From assembly GCA_013298025.1 (NCBI GenBank), contig JAAFJE010000011.1, positions 124,001 to 188,000 of the forward strand: 64,000 nucleotides of DNA. The letters are read 5' to 3'. A program made the translations under genes and the position numbers. Each line of letters begins with the position of its first letter. Position 1 is the first letter of the stretch. This DNA is from Cytophagales bacterium. Lineage in GTDB: Bacteria; Bacteroidota; Bacteroidia; Cytophagales; Spirosomataceae. Below the pieces are notes generated by a model that saw nothing but the letters and a program-made list of their open reading frames with translations, searched no databases and was not told where the DNA came from. Below are positions 56,377 to 64,000 of the stretch, in pieces.

Positions 56377-57405
56377 CTACTTCAATATGGTTCTTAGCTC
56401 CATGATTTCGGTAGCAGGCGATACCTTTTCATACAAAATATTATACACCGCATTGATAATAGGCATATCTACATCGTATTGCTGGTTAATCTGATGAATA
56501 CTTTTTACGGCATAATAGCCTTCTGCCACCATGTTCATTTCAATTTGAGCCGATTTCACCGAATAGCCCCGCCCAATCATATTTCCGAAAGTTCTATTTC
56601 TCGAAAACTGCGAATAGGCCGTTACCAACAAATCGCCCAAATAACCAGAGCTATGCAAATCTCGGGTAGGGTCGGGATACACAATATCTAAAAAACGCTT
56701 GATTTCTTGCATGGCATTCGACACCATCACCGCCTGAAAATTGTCGCCATAACCCAAGCCATGCGTAATCCCACAAGCCAAAGCAATGATGTTTTTGATA
56801 ACAGCACAATACTCTACTCCATACAAATCGCCAATAGGATTTGCCTGAATATAGCGGCAACTCATGAGGTTGGCATAATCTTGTGCTACGTGAATATTGG
56901 GCGAAGCAATGGTCAAATACGATTGTTTTTCGAGGGCTACTTCTTCGGCGTGGCACGGCCCTGCAATGGCAGCCAAGAGGTGTTGGGGTACGCCAAACAC
57001 TTTTTCCATCCAATCGGTTACGAGCATATTTTCTTCTGGAATCATACCCTTGATAGCCGAAACCACCTTTTTACCTGCAAAATGATTGCGATTGAGGTTT
57101 TTCAAGGCATCAGGCACAAACGCTGCTGGCACAGCCAATATCACAAATTCTACGCCATTGAGGGCATCGTGCATTTTGTGGTATGCTCGTACACGCCTCG
57201 GATTCAAAGGAGCGTCGGTTAAGTAGCTCGGATTATGGTTGTATTTTTTGATAAAATCTACATCAGATTTACGACGTAACCACCATTTGATTTTTACGTT
57301 GTTTTCTGATAAAATCTTGATAATAGCAGTCGCCCAGCTACCGCCCCCTAATACAGCGATTTGGGTGGGTAAATTTTTCTTAAATGTACTCGTCTCAGTC
57401 ATCAT
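56377..57405 (-). CDS. gpsA: NAD(P)H-dependent glycerol-3-phosphate dehydrogenase
   Basis: 342 residues. The Rossmann motif GGGSWATAI is at residues 19-27. VKNIIALACGITHGLGYGDN-type residues, with the catalytic Lys in AVIKNIIALA (near 206), are typical. It makes sn-glycerol-3-phosphate for phospholipids. Single gene, divergent from the S9 peptidase. Confidence 0.96.
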   Translation of the reverse strand: MMTETSTFKKNLPTQIAVLGGGSWATAIIKILSENNVKIKWWLRRKSDVDFIKKYNHNPSYLTDAPLNPRRVRAYHKMHDALNGVEFVILAVPAAFVPDALKNLNRNHFAGKKVVSAIKGMIPEENMLVTDWMEKVFGVPQHLLAAIAGPCHAEEVALEKQSYLTIASPNIHVAQDYANLMSCRYIQANPIGDLYGVEYCAVIKNIIALACGITHGLGYGDNFQAVMVSNAMQEIKRFLDIVYPDPTRDLHSSGYLGDLLVTAYSQFSRNRTFGNMIGRGYSVKSAQIEMNMVAEGYYAVKSIHQINQQYDVDMPIINAVYNILYEKVSPATEIMELRTILK

Positions 57406-57523
57406 GGTAAAGTTATGTACTTCTAATGGGTAGGCAAGTTATAGGATTTATGGCTTTTTTGTTAATTTGTCATAAAATTTCATAACATATTATTTTATCG
57501 CACAATTAAACACTTCGTCACAG

Positions 57524-59881
57524 ATGAAAAAAATCTATCTTTTACTTTTACTGTGTAGCCTAACTTGCCTTAGCCAAGCGCAAAAGCTGACTATCGAAAA
57601 AATCATGCAAGAACCCAAACATAGCGTTGGGGCTTTGCCTTCCAATGTGTTTTGGTCGGAAGATAGCAAAACTATTTATTTTAACTGGAATCCTGATAAA
57701 AATAAAGCCGACTCTTTGTTTAGTATAGCAATTTCTGATAAAAAAATAATAAAAGTCCCACTTGCTGTACGCCAACAATTGCCTGCTCCATTCGGGGTTT
57801 ATTCTAAAAACAAACGCCAAAAACTATATACTAAAAATGGCGATATTTTCTTGCTAGATACCCAAACGGGGGCGGTTCGCCAATTGACCAATACCTTAGA
57901 AACAGAAGACAATCCTACGTTTTCGGGCAAAGAAGATAAGGTGATTTTTACGAAAAGTAATAATTTGTACAGCCTCGACCTTACGCAAGGCACATTGAGC
58001 CAACTAACGCAATTGATTGCTGGAGGCAAAAAGCCCGAAACCAAGCCCAACGAACAAGAAAAATGGCTCAAACAAGACCAATTGGCGATGTTTGATATTT
58101 TGAAAGAAAGAGCCGATAAAAAGAAAGAAAATGATAAAAATGCCAAAGGCGAGTTGCCCAAACGCCCCAAGGAGTTTTATACCGAAGACAAAAGGGTCGA
58201 TAATTTGAGCCTCAGCCCCGATGGCCGATTGGCTACTTTCCGTTTGGTAAAATCGCCTGTTGGTAGCAAAAATACCATTGTACCAAACTATGTCACCGAA
58301 TCGGGCTTTACCGAAGATATTCCTGCCCGTACCAAGGTCGGAGCAGCACAGGCAAATTATGAATTTTGGGTGTATCAAATAGAAAAAGACACCCTCATTC
58401 AATTGACTACCAAAGGGCTAGAAGGCATCACAACGCTTCCAACGTATTTGCAGGAGTATAAAAAGGATACCGCTAAAGCCAAAAAGCCCGAAGCCAAAGC
58501 TGTGGTAGTCAATGGTCCTTTGTGGTCGGAAGATGGAAAATATGCGGTGCTGGTGGTGCGTAGCCTCGACAACAAAGACCGTTGGATTGTTTCGCTCAAT
58601 CCGAATACTTTGCAATTACAATTGCTCGACCATCAGCACGACGAAGCTTGGATTGGTGGCCCCAATATTGGCTTTACCCTGAGCACAGGTACAATGGGCT
58701 TTTTGGGTGATAATAAAACCTTATATTTCCAATCGGAAGCCGATGGCTATTCACACATTTACACCGTTGATTTGGCTACTTTACAGAAAAAACAATTGAC
58801 CAAAGGTAAATATGAAGTGCAAAGCTTACAGCTATCGAACGACAAACAATCCTTTTACCTTACCACCAACGAAGTGCATCCGGGCGAGCAACATTTTTAC
58901 AAAATGTCGGTGCAAGGTGGCGAAAAAGTACGCCTAACGGCATTAGAAGGAGCAAACCAAGTGGTGTTATCGCCCGACGAAAAGCAATTGGCGTTTTTGT
59001 ACTCTTCGCCAACCCAGCCTTGGGAATTGTATTGGCAAGCCAACCAAGCAGGAGCAAAAGCCGAACAACTCACCCAATCGCAAAGCGAGGCGTTCAAGGC
59101 GTACCGTTGGCGTACCCCACAAGTCATTACGATTAAAGCCCGTGATGGTGAGCCAATTTATGCCCGTTTGTACGAAGGAAAAGGAGCAAAAGGCAAGAAG
59201 CCAGCCGTAATTTTTGTACATGGAGCAGGATATTTGCAAAACGCCCATAAATGGTGGTCGCAGTATTTTAGAGAATATATGTTTCATAACTTCTTGGTTG
59301 ACCAAGGTTATACCGTTTTAGACATAGACTACCGTGGTTCGGCTGGTTATGGCCGTGACTGGCGTACAGGTATTTATCGTTTTATGGGCGGAAAAGACCT
59401 CGACGACCACGTGGACGCAGCGCAATGGTTGGTCAAAAATCAAGGCGTAGATGCCAAGCGTATTGGGATGTACGGCGGTTCGTATGGCGGTTTTATGACC
59501 TTGATGGCCCTGTTTACCTCGCCCGATACCTTCAAGGCTGGGGCAGCTTTACGCCCCGTAACCGACTGGGCAGCCTACAACCATCCTTATACAGCTAATA
59601 TTTTGAATGAACCACAAAAAGACTCCTTGGCGTATCACCGCAGTTCGCCTATTTATCATGCACAAGGCCTAAAAAACCGCTTATTGATTTGTCATGGTAT
59701 GGTCGATGTAAATGTACATTTCCAAGATGTTGTGCGTTTATCGCAACGATTAATAGAATTAAAGAAAGAAAACTGGGAACTAGCCGCTTATCCAATGGAA
59801 GACCACGGCTTTGTAGAACCAACCTCATGGATGGACGAATACAAACGTATTTTCAAATTATTTGAAGAGGAATTAAAATAA
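57524..59881 (+). CDS. S9 family peptidase (prolyl oligopeptidase / DPP-IV-like), secreted
   Basis: 785 residues with a signal peptide (MKKIYLLLLLCSLTCLSQAQ). A beta-propeller part occupies the first ~540 residues. The alpha/beta hydrolase part has the nucleophile elbow GGSYGG (Ser653), Asp728 in MVDVN and His761 in EDHGF as probable triad. It probably trims dipeptides from proline-containing peptides in the periplasm. The stop lies at the edge of a 45-bp repeat. Confidence 0.94.
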   Translation: MKKIYLLLLLCSLTCLSQAQKLTIEKIMQEPKHSVGALPSNVFWSEDSKTIYFNWNPDKNKADSLFSIAISDKKIIKVPLAVRQQLPAPFGVYSKNKRQKLYTKNGDIFLLDTQTGAVRQLTNTLETEDNPTFSGKEDKVIFTKSNNLYSLDLTQGTLSQLTQLIAGGKKPETKPNEQEKWLKQDQLAMFDILKERADKKKENDKNAKGELPKRPKEFYTEDKRVDNLSLSPDGRLATFRLVKSPVGSKNTIVPNYVTESGFTEDIPARTKVGAAQANYEFWVYQIEKDTLIQLTTKGLEGITTLPTYLQEYKKDTAKAKKPEAKAVVVNGPLWSEDGKYAVLVVRSLDNKDRWIVSLNPNTLQLQLLDHQHDEAWIGGPNIGFTLSTGTMGFLGDNKTLYFQSEADGYSHIYTVDLATLQKKQLTKGKYEVQSLQLSNDKQSFYLTTNEVHPGEQHFYKMSVQGGEKVRLTALEGANQVVLSPDEKQLAFLYSSPTQPWELYWQANQAGAKAEQLTQSQSEAFKAYRWRTPQVITIKARDGEPIYARLYEGKGAKGKKPAVIFVHGAGYLQNAHKWWSQYFREYMFHNFLVDQGYTVLDIDYRGSAGYGRDWRTGIYRFMGGKDLDDHVDAAQWLVKNQGVDAKRIGMYGGSYGGFMTLMALFTSPDTFKAGAALRPVTDWAAYNHPYTANILNEPQKDSLAYHRSSPIYHAQGLKNRLLICHGMVDVNVHFQDVVRLSQRLIELKKENWELAAYPMEDHGFVEPTSWMDEYKRIFKLFEEELK

Positions 59882-59920
59882 CCCCAACCAACCGTAGAGA
59901 CGCAATACCATTGCGTCTAA
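59876..59920 (+). repeat. 45-bp direct repeat, copy A
   Basis: Identical to 61934-61978. It includes the palindrome GACGCAAT-ACC-ATTGCGTC. It overlaps the last codons of the S9 peptidase. Downstream, CCAATAGTGTTGCGT is also shared with copy B. Confidence 0.92.
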
Positions 59921-59940
59921 CCAATAGTGTTGCGTCTTTA
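59895..59940. mobile_element. small inverted-repeat-ended element, copy A
   Basis: TAGAGACGCAA at the start and TTGCGTCTTTA at the end are an 11-bp inverted repeat with one mismatch. This looks like a short non-autonomous element (MITE-like) of the type common in Bacteroidota and Cyanobacteria. Confidence 0.55.
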
Positions 59941-60036
59941 CGAAATAATGCCGTAGTACAAATTCTAGTGCGACAAATCTACTTCTAAGATTAATTTGTA
60001 AATTTGTAAGTACTGACATTAAATACCCTACCAATA

Positions 60037-60447
60037 TTGAAAAACGCAGAGAATATACCCTTGATAATCGAAATTCCTGCAAAGGAACTAGACACTTTTG
60101 ATACACTAATCAAACAGTATCGGAATAAATATATTCGTACCTCGCAAGAAATTGTTGAATTGGTTTTAAAGAATGACCAGAATTACATCAAACAAATAGA
60201 GGCTAAAAAGGTAAGCAAATGTATTGCTGAACTTAGAGAAATTGTTTGGCAAGAATATTTACTTGATGAGGTAAATTTCAACGCAATATTGATGCGTGAT
60301 TTACACAAACTTCTACAAACGCCCAAAGAAATATTAGAGGTTCTTCTCAATAAAAATATCACAGACAAAAAAGGCAACGAACTCGAATACGTTATTCAGG
60401 AAATATGCGGAGAATACGCAGGTCGAGTTTTTTCCGTACATATATAG
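60037..60447 (+). pseudogene. EcoRII-C-type restriction endonuclease, N-terminal part (frameshifted)
   Basis: 136 codons from a TTG at 60037 (NAENIPLIIEIPAKELDTFD), ending early in frame. The reading frame changes within the T6 run at 60428-60433. Removing one T joins this part to the next frame as GRVFPYIYRLSLSNTQ, the expected continuation of the family. The intact product would have about 298 residues, the size of the SsoII/Ecl18kI group. No ATG start is available in this frame upstream. Confidence 0.82.
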
Positions 60448-60454
60448 ACTTTCG

Positions 60455-60934
60455 TTGAGTAATACACAATCTCGACGTTCTAGGGCAGGAAAAAGCTTTG
60501 AAGCAATTATTTATAAAATCTATGAAAGGCTTGGTTATGAATATGATAGCCAAAGTAAAGTTGGGCGAAAAATATTTGATAGCCTAGGCTTAGGGAAAAA
60601 GGTAGATTCTATTTTACCCAATATTGAAGCGTTTAAACAGCGTAGAAATAAAACCATCATCGGAACAATGAAAACCTCATTGAGAGAAAGATGGCAAGAA
60701 GTAGCGGAGGAAATAGAACGCACGAAAATCCCAGAAATTCATCTATTAACGGCTGATGAAAGTATTCCTAAAAGCAAAGCACAAGAAATGGCAAACCACA
60801 ATATCATCATTGTGACGTATGATTGGGTCGCTAATTCCGAAGCACTAAAATCAATGAAAAATATTATCAGTTTCGAGGAATATTTATTTGAAGAAATTCC
60901 TAACGTAATTAAATTTTGGAACGATGGCAAATAA
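60455..60934 (+). pseudogene. EcoRII-C-type restriction endonuclease, C-terminal catalytic part (frameshifted)
   Basis: This frame opens upstream (about 60416) and encodes VEFFPYIYRLSLSNTQSRR and SRAGKSFE, then VDSILPN (Asp51 if numbered from TTG 60455) and GTMKTSLRERW (Lys73, Glu78), which match the catalytic region of EcoRII-C/Ecl18kI-type nucleases. Such enzymes cut CCWGG or CCNGG sites. It could in theory start at the TTG 60455 but would lack its N-terminal half. It overlaps the methyltransferase start by 11 bp. Confidence 0.85.
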
Positions 60935-61925
60935 TAAGTTCAAAATAATCGACCTTTTTGCAGGGATTGGAGGCATAAGACTTGGGTTTGAAAAAGCCTC
61001 AAAAAATAATATCGAATGTGTTTTTACGAGTGAGTGGAATAAATACGCCGCCCAAACGTATCTGGCTAATTATCTTAATGAAACGGTGTTTGGCGACATC
61101 ACACAAATTGATGAAAAACTCATTCCAGCCCATGATATTTTATTGGCAGGTTTTCCTTGTCAACCTTTTTCACAGGCAGGTCTTAAAAAAGGGTTTTCAG
61201 ATACAAGGGGAACCTTGTTTTTTGACATTGAGAGAATCTTGATAGAAAAACAACCGCAAGCATTTCTCCTTGAAAATGTAAAACAGTTGAAAGGTCATGA
61301 CAAAGGAAATACGTTGAGGGTTATTATCGAACATCTCAAAGCAATTGGCTATGAAAATGTTCAATATGAAGTGCTGAAAGCAAGAGATTTTGGGTTGCCT
61401 CAAAACAGAGAACGTATTTATATCGTAGGTTTTTTAGACAAAAATATACAATTTGAATTTCCAAAGCCCACAAGAGAACCGGTGAAAGTTGGAGATATAT
61501 TGGAACAAAACGTTGATGAAAAATACACTATCTCCGATAAACTTTGGGAAGGTCATCAAAGACGAAAAATAGCCAATAAAGAGAAAGGTAAAGGCTTTGG
61601 CTTTGGTATTGTAAACGAAAATTCTGACTATACCAATACTATATCGGCAAGATATTATAAAGATGGAAGCGAAATTTTAGTCGAACAAATAGGGAAAAAT
61701 CCTAGAAAATTGACACCCAGAGAAGCCGCAAGGCTGCAAGGTTTTCCCGATTCGTTTAAAATTCCCGTTTCCGATAACCAAGCTTATCAACAATTTGGAA
61801 ATAGTGTAGCAGTTAATGTAATTGAGAAAGTGGCAGAACAAATGCTGAAACATCTTCAACCCCATATACAACAAGATTTTACGGAAAAAGAGATGGACGA
61901 AATGGTATGTATTGTGTCACATTAA
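60924..61925 (+). CDS. DNA (cytosine-5-)-methyltransferase
   Basis: 333 residues, complete. Motif I LFAGIGGIRLGFE (11-23), motif IV GFPCQPFSQAG with catalytic Cys79, motif VI ENVKQL (117-), motif VIII QNRERIYIVG, motif IX REAARLQGFPD and X QFGNSVAVNV are all in order, with the target-recognition region between VIII and IX. Likely target CCNGG or CCWGG, from the partner nuclease type; this is inference. Protects host DNA and may persist as an orphan enzyme while the nuclease is off. Confidence 0.95.
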   Translation: MANNKFKIIDLFAGIGGIRLGFEKASKNNIECVFTSEWNKYAAQTYLANYLNETVFGDITQIDEKLIPAHDILLAGFPCQPFSQAGLKKGFSDTRGTLFFDIERILIEKQPQAFLLENVKQLKGHDKGNTLRVIIEHLKAIGYENVQYEVLKARDFGLPQNRERIYIVGFLDKNIQFEFPKPTREPVKVGDILEQNVDEKYTISDKLWEGHQRRKIANKEKGKGFGFGIVNENSDYTNTISARYYKDGSEILVEQIGKNPRKLTPREAARLQGFPDSFKIPVSDNQAYQQFGNSVAVNVIEKVAEQMLKHLQPHIQQDFTEKEMDEMVCIVSH

Positions 61926-61933
61926 GGTAAACG

Positions 61934-61978
61934 AAATAACCCCAACCAACCGTAGAGACGCAATACCATTGCGTCTAA
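61934..61978 (+). repeat. 45-bp direct repeat, copy B
   Basis: Identical to 59876-59920; begins 9 bp after the methyltransferase stop. The two copies bracket the restriction-modification module with 2,058 bp between their starts. Confidence 0.92.
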
Positions 61979-62040
61979 AACCAATAGTGTTGCGTTTAAA
62001 ACCAGTAATTGCGTCTAAAACCAATAGTGTTGCGTCTCTA
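61953..62040. mobile_element. small inverted-repeat-ended element, copy B
   Basis: TAGAGACGCAA at the start and TTGCGTCTCTA at the end are perfect 11-bp inverted termini. Inside are three imperfect units of about 20 bp (AAACCAATAGTGTTGCGTCT-like). The right end overlaps the stop codon of the AraC-type gene. Confidence 0.6.
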
Positions 62041-62904
62041 TTTCTTATACAGTTGTTTGTATTGCTGAGGGGTAAGTTGCATGATATTTTTAAACGAACG
62101 ATTAAAATGCGACAAATTATTAAAGCCACTTTCGTAGGCAATTTGCGAAATACTCAGTTTTTCTTCTGCCAAAAGCTTACAGGCATGGCCCACTCGTAGT
62201 TCTAATAAAAACTGAAAATAGGTTTTGCGGGTATGCGTTTTGAAATACCGACAAAACGAATGTACACTGATATTGGCAACGTCGGCCACTGCTTGTAAAG
62301 TGATTTCTCTGGTAAAATTGTTTAAAGTAAACGAATAAATCTGGTCGATGCGTTTGGTGTTGATTTCGTCTAAACTTACCAAATTCTCGGTTTTCGACAA
62401 TTCTTCTACCTCTTGAGCTTCGGTCATGGTGCGGAGTACTTTCAGCAACAAAATCACCCTATCTAGCCCTCTCGCTTCCAGCATTTGAGCCATCAATTGC
62501 CCAATGGTATCTCTGGCTTCTCCTCGGATAATAAGTCCTTTTTTTGCCCTTGATAAAAGCTCGTTGAGTACCACCGATTCGGGCATTTTTAAGAAATTTT
62601 CTCCCCAAAAATTCGCATGAAAGTGTATCACAGTCGATTTTGATACCAAATCGGTTTGGGCTTCAAAATACGGGGCATCGCTCTTGAAAAAATGAGAGGC
62701 ATTCGCTCCAATAAATATCAAATCGTTTTCACGGTAATTACTCACACCATCGCCAACTACCAAAATGCCCGTACCTTCATGAATATGCACGATTTCGCAT
62801 TCGGGATGATAATGCCAGTGATTGTAAAAATAAGGTACAATGTCTTGCCGAATACTGAAAGATTGCTCGGGCATGACCTGTATTTTTCTAAAAAGTGGTT
62901 TCAT
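62038..62904 (-). CDS. AraC family transcriptional regulator
   Basis: 288 residues from the ATG at 62904 (MKPLFRKIQVMPEQSF); a frame to 62943 is rejected. A cupin-type sensor half (YHPECEIVHIHEGTGILVVG) is followed by two helix-turn-helix motifs (VADVANISVHSFCRYFKTHT and ISQIAYESGFNNLSHFNRSF). Probably senses a sugar-like ligand; the target is not shown. The stop codon is made by the neighbouring repeat. Confidence 0.93.
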   Translation of the reverse strand: MKPLFRKIQVMPEQSFSIRQDIVPYFYNHWHYHPECEIVHIHEGTGILVVGDGVSNYRENDLIFIGANASHFFKSDAPYFEAQTDLVSKSTVIHFHANFWGENFLKMPESVVLNELLSRAKKGLIIRGEARDTIGQLMAQMLEARGLDRVILLLKVLRTMTEAQEVEELSKTENLVSLDEINTKRIDQIYSFTLNNFTREITLQAVADVANISVHSFCRYFKTHTRKTYFQFLLELRVGHACKLLAEEKLSISQIAYESGFNNLSHFNRSFKNIMQLTPQQYKQLYKK

Positions 62905-63056
62905 TGTGCGTAAATTATTACAAATACAAAGCTTATAACGCAATATATGCCAATATAGTATTACAATCTACCAATTACAGAAAAGTTTTATTCAAAAAAA
63001 AATAGTCACTTTGTAATGAAATCTTACCAAAATATCTTTTAAAAATTCTATTAGTC

Positions 63057-63629
63057 ATGGCTGCGAAAAAACTGACAACCCATGAAAATATTGCCTTATG
63101 GCAAAATTTTAAGGCTGGAGACCAATGTGCCTTTCGCTGGATATACATGAGCTTTCATGCGGTGTTGTTGCGTTATGGCAATAAAATAGCCATCGACGAA
63201 GAATTGGTATCAGATACGGTACAAGATTTGTTTGTCAATCTCTGGACTCGCCGCCAGTATTTGGCCGATGTCGATAACATCGAGCCTTATCTCAAAACTT
63301 CCCTACGTCATGAATTGGTACGCAAAATTACCGAAATGCGTAGCCAAACGTCGTTCGACGATGCCCCTGAGTTATTGCATGAATTTGAAAAAAGTGCCTT
63401 TTATTTCCAACACGAATCAGACGAGCGAGAAGTAGCCCTTCAACGCCTAGAAGATACTATAGCCAAGCTTTCACCAAGAATTTTGGAAAGCCTCAAAATG
63501 CGTTATTTCGACAAAATGGGCAACCAAGAAATAGCCCGTTGCATGGGCATCAACTACCAGTCGGTCAACAACAACATTCACCGTGGTATCGAAATGCTCA
63601 GAAATAAATTATACAAACAAACGGGATAA
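63057..63629 (+). CDS. RNA polymerase ECF sigma factor
   Basis: 190 residues. Region 2 has LVSDTVQDLFVNLWTRRQ, and region 4 MGNQEIARCMGINYQSVNNN with IHRGIEMLRNKL. In Bacteroidota such factors often pair with FecR-type anti-sigma genes and SusC/D, but no such gene follows here. Confidence 0.93.
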   Translation: MAAKKLTTHENIALWQNFKAGDQCAFRWIYMSFHAVLLRYGNKIAIDEELVSDTVQDLFVNLWTRRQYLADVDNIEPYLKTSLRHELVRKITEMRSQTSFDDAPELLHEFEKSAFYFQHESDEREVALQRLEDTIAKLSPRILESLKMRYFDKMGNQEIARCMGINYQSVNNNIHRGIEMLRNKLYKQTG

Positions 63630-63673
63630 AATAAGTGATGGATTTGAGTTGAGAATATTTGTATATAAATAAA

Positions 63674-63719
63674 ATGCAATACTCTTTTAGCAAAACTCAA
63701 CGCTAAAAAAGTATTGCAT
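63674..63719. terminator. 18-bp stem between convergent genes
   Basis: ATGCAATACTCTTTTAGC pairs with GCTAAAAAAGTATTGCAT (one mismatch) around AAAACTCAAC. It lies between the sigma factor and the crtZ-like gene, with a T-rich tail on the minus strand. Confidence 0.7.
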
Positions 63720-63754
63720 CTAAAACTCTTCATCAAAACTGCACTGTAGCTCTT

Positions 63755-64000
63755 TTAGATTTTCCCTTCTTTATCATATTTGGGTGGTGCGTACAAAAAC
63801 CCAAAAGCCTCCGCTCCGCTTTTCGTATGTACTTTATGATGAATATAATGTGCCCGAATGATGCGTTTCATATAACGACTTTTGGCAATGTACTTTATCT
63901 TGATGCGTCGATGCACGATTATATCATGAAAAATGAAGTAAAATACGCCATACAAAGCAATGCCCAGCCCTATCCAATACAAAAACCAAAGCGTAGGTAC
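63755..64000 (-). CDS. crtZ: beta-carotene hydroxylase (CrtZ-like), 5' end cut by window edge
   Basis: 82 codons of the C-terminal part are visible, starting VPTLWFLYWIGLG. Histidine boxes HDIIVHRR and HYIHHKVH and the end AFGFLYAPPKYD match the CrtZ/fatty-acid hydroxylase family, which adds 3-hydroxyl groups to carotenoid rings. Suggests pigment (zeaxanthin-type) formation. The N-terminus is outside the window. Confidence 0.88.
   Translation of the reverse strand, partial: VPTLWFLYWIGLGIALYGVFYFIFHDIIVHRRIKIKYIAKSRYMKRIIRAHYIHHKVHTKSGAEAFGFLYAPPKYDKEGKI

Noticed and set aside
60428-60433. Programmed +1 frameshift in the nuclease gene
   Set aside because: Possible, but a restriction enzyme of this family is normally one frame, and a homopolymer indel is simpler; kept only as a test in the findings.
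61971-62040. CRISPR-like short tandem units
   Set aside because: Units are only ~20 bp, imperfect, without unique spacers or cas genes; better explained as part of a palindromic element.
1-64000. tRNA or rRNA genes
   Set aside because: I found no cloverleaf with CCA-proximal TTC stem or rRNA sequence in the spacers.

Overview
The window looks like a Bacteroidota chromosome segment, most likely order Cytophagales (Flectobacillus/Arcicella/Runella-type). The grounds are: TAnnTTTG-type promoter elements instead of canonical sigma-70 boxes; few Shine-Dalgarno sites; a short NuoG without the molybdopterin-like domain; a DksA-like protein without its zinc cysteines; a bacterial geranylgeranylglyceryl-phosphate synthase homologue; and a CrtZ-type carotenoid hydroxylase. 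The genus is inference only.

Layout. 1-970: an edge-truncated SIR2-like plus TIR protein. 1050-2009: a divergent MTHFR-family gene. 2193-10587: a minus-strand complex I operon nuoA-B-C-D-E-F-G-H-I-J that ends in a strong terminator without nuoK-N. 10881-15317: a Bax-inhibitor-1 membrane protein, guaB (plus strand), mnmD and carA. 15470-32120: the S10-spc-alpha ribosomal supercluster on the minus strand (rplC to rplQ, with secY, map, infA and rpoA inside), ending in a terminator just after rplQ. Two genes too short for a usual ORF cutoff, rpmJ and rpmD, are placed by hand.

32529-53574 is mostly metabolic and envelope housekeeping: GMC oxidoreductase with a YciI-like gene, a Crp/Fnr regulator, rocD, a DUF5522-like Cys protein, amj, a broken Fic toxin with intact antitoxin, an unknown gene bounded by inverted repeats, a DUF2459 protein, an N-acetylmuramidase, a two-gene beta-oxidation operon, GNAT, LysR, GGGP synthase, two membrane proteins, an M14 peptidase, a DksA-like protein and glutamate dehydrogenase.

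53950-64000 mixes housekeeping (HIT protein, gpsA, an S9 peptidase, AraC and ECF-sigma regulators, crtZ at the edge) with two AT-rich accessory modules. The first is an overlapping gene pair: an ABC-type AAA ATPase and a small protein with a PD-(D/E)xK-like nuclease signature (54461-56219). It is my best candidate for an undescribed defence-like system. The second is an EcoRII-C/Ecl18kI-like restriction-modification system (60037-61925). Its endonuclease gene is broken by one extra T in a T6 run while the C5 methyltransferase is intact, and the module lies between two 45-bp identical direct repeats 2,058 bp apart. With the SIR2-TIR gene and the Fic/antitoxin remnant, conflict-type genes occur at several separate sites between housekeeping operons rather than in one island. 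I saw no tRNA, rRNA, CRISPR array, transposase or prophage.
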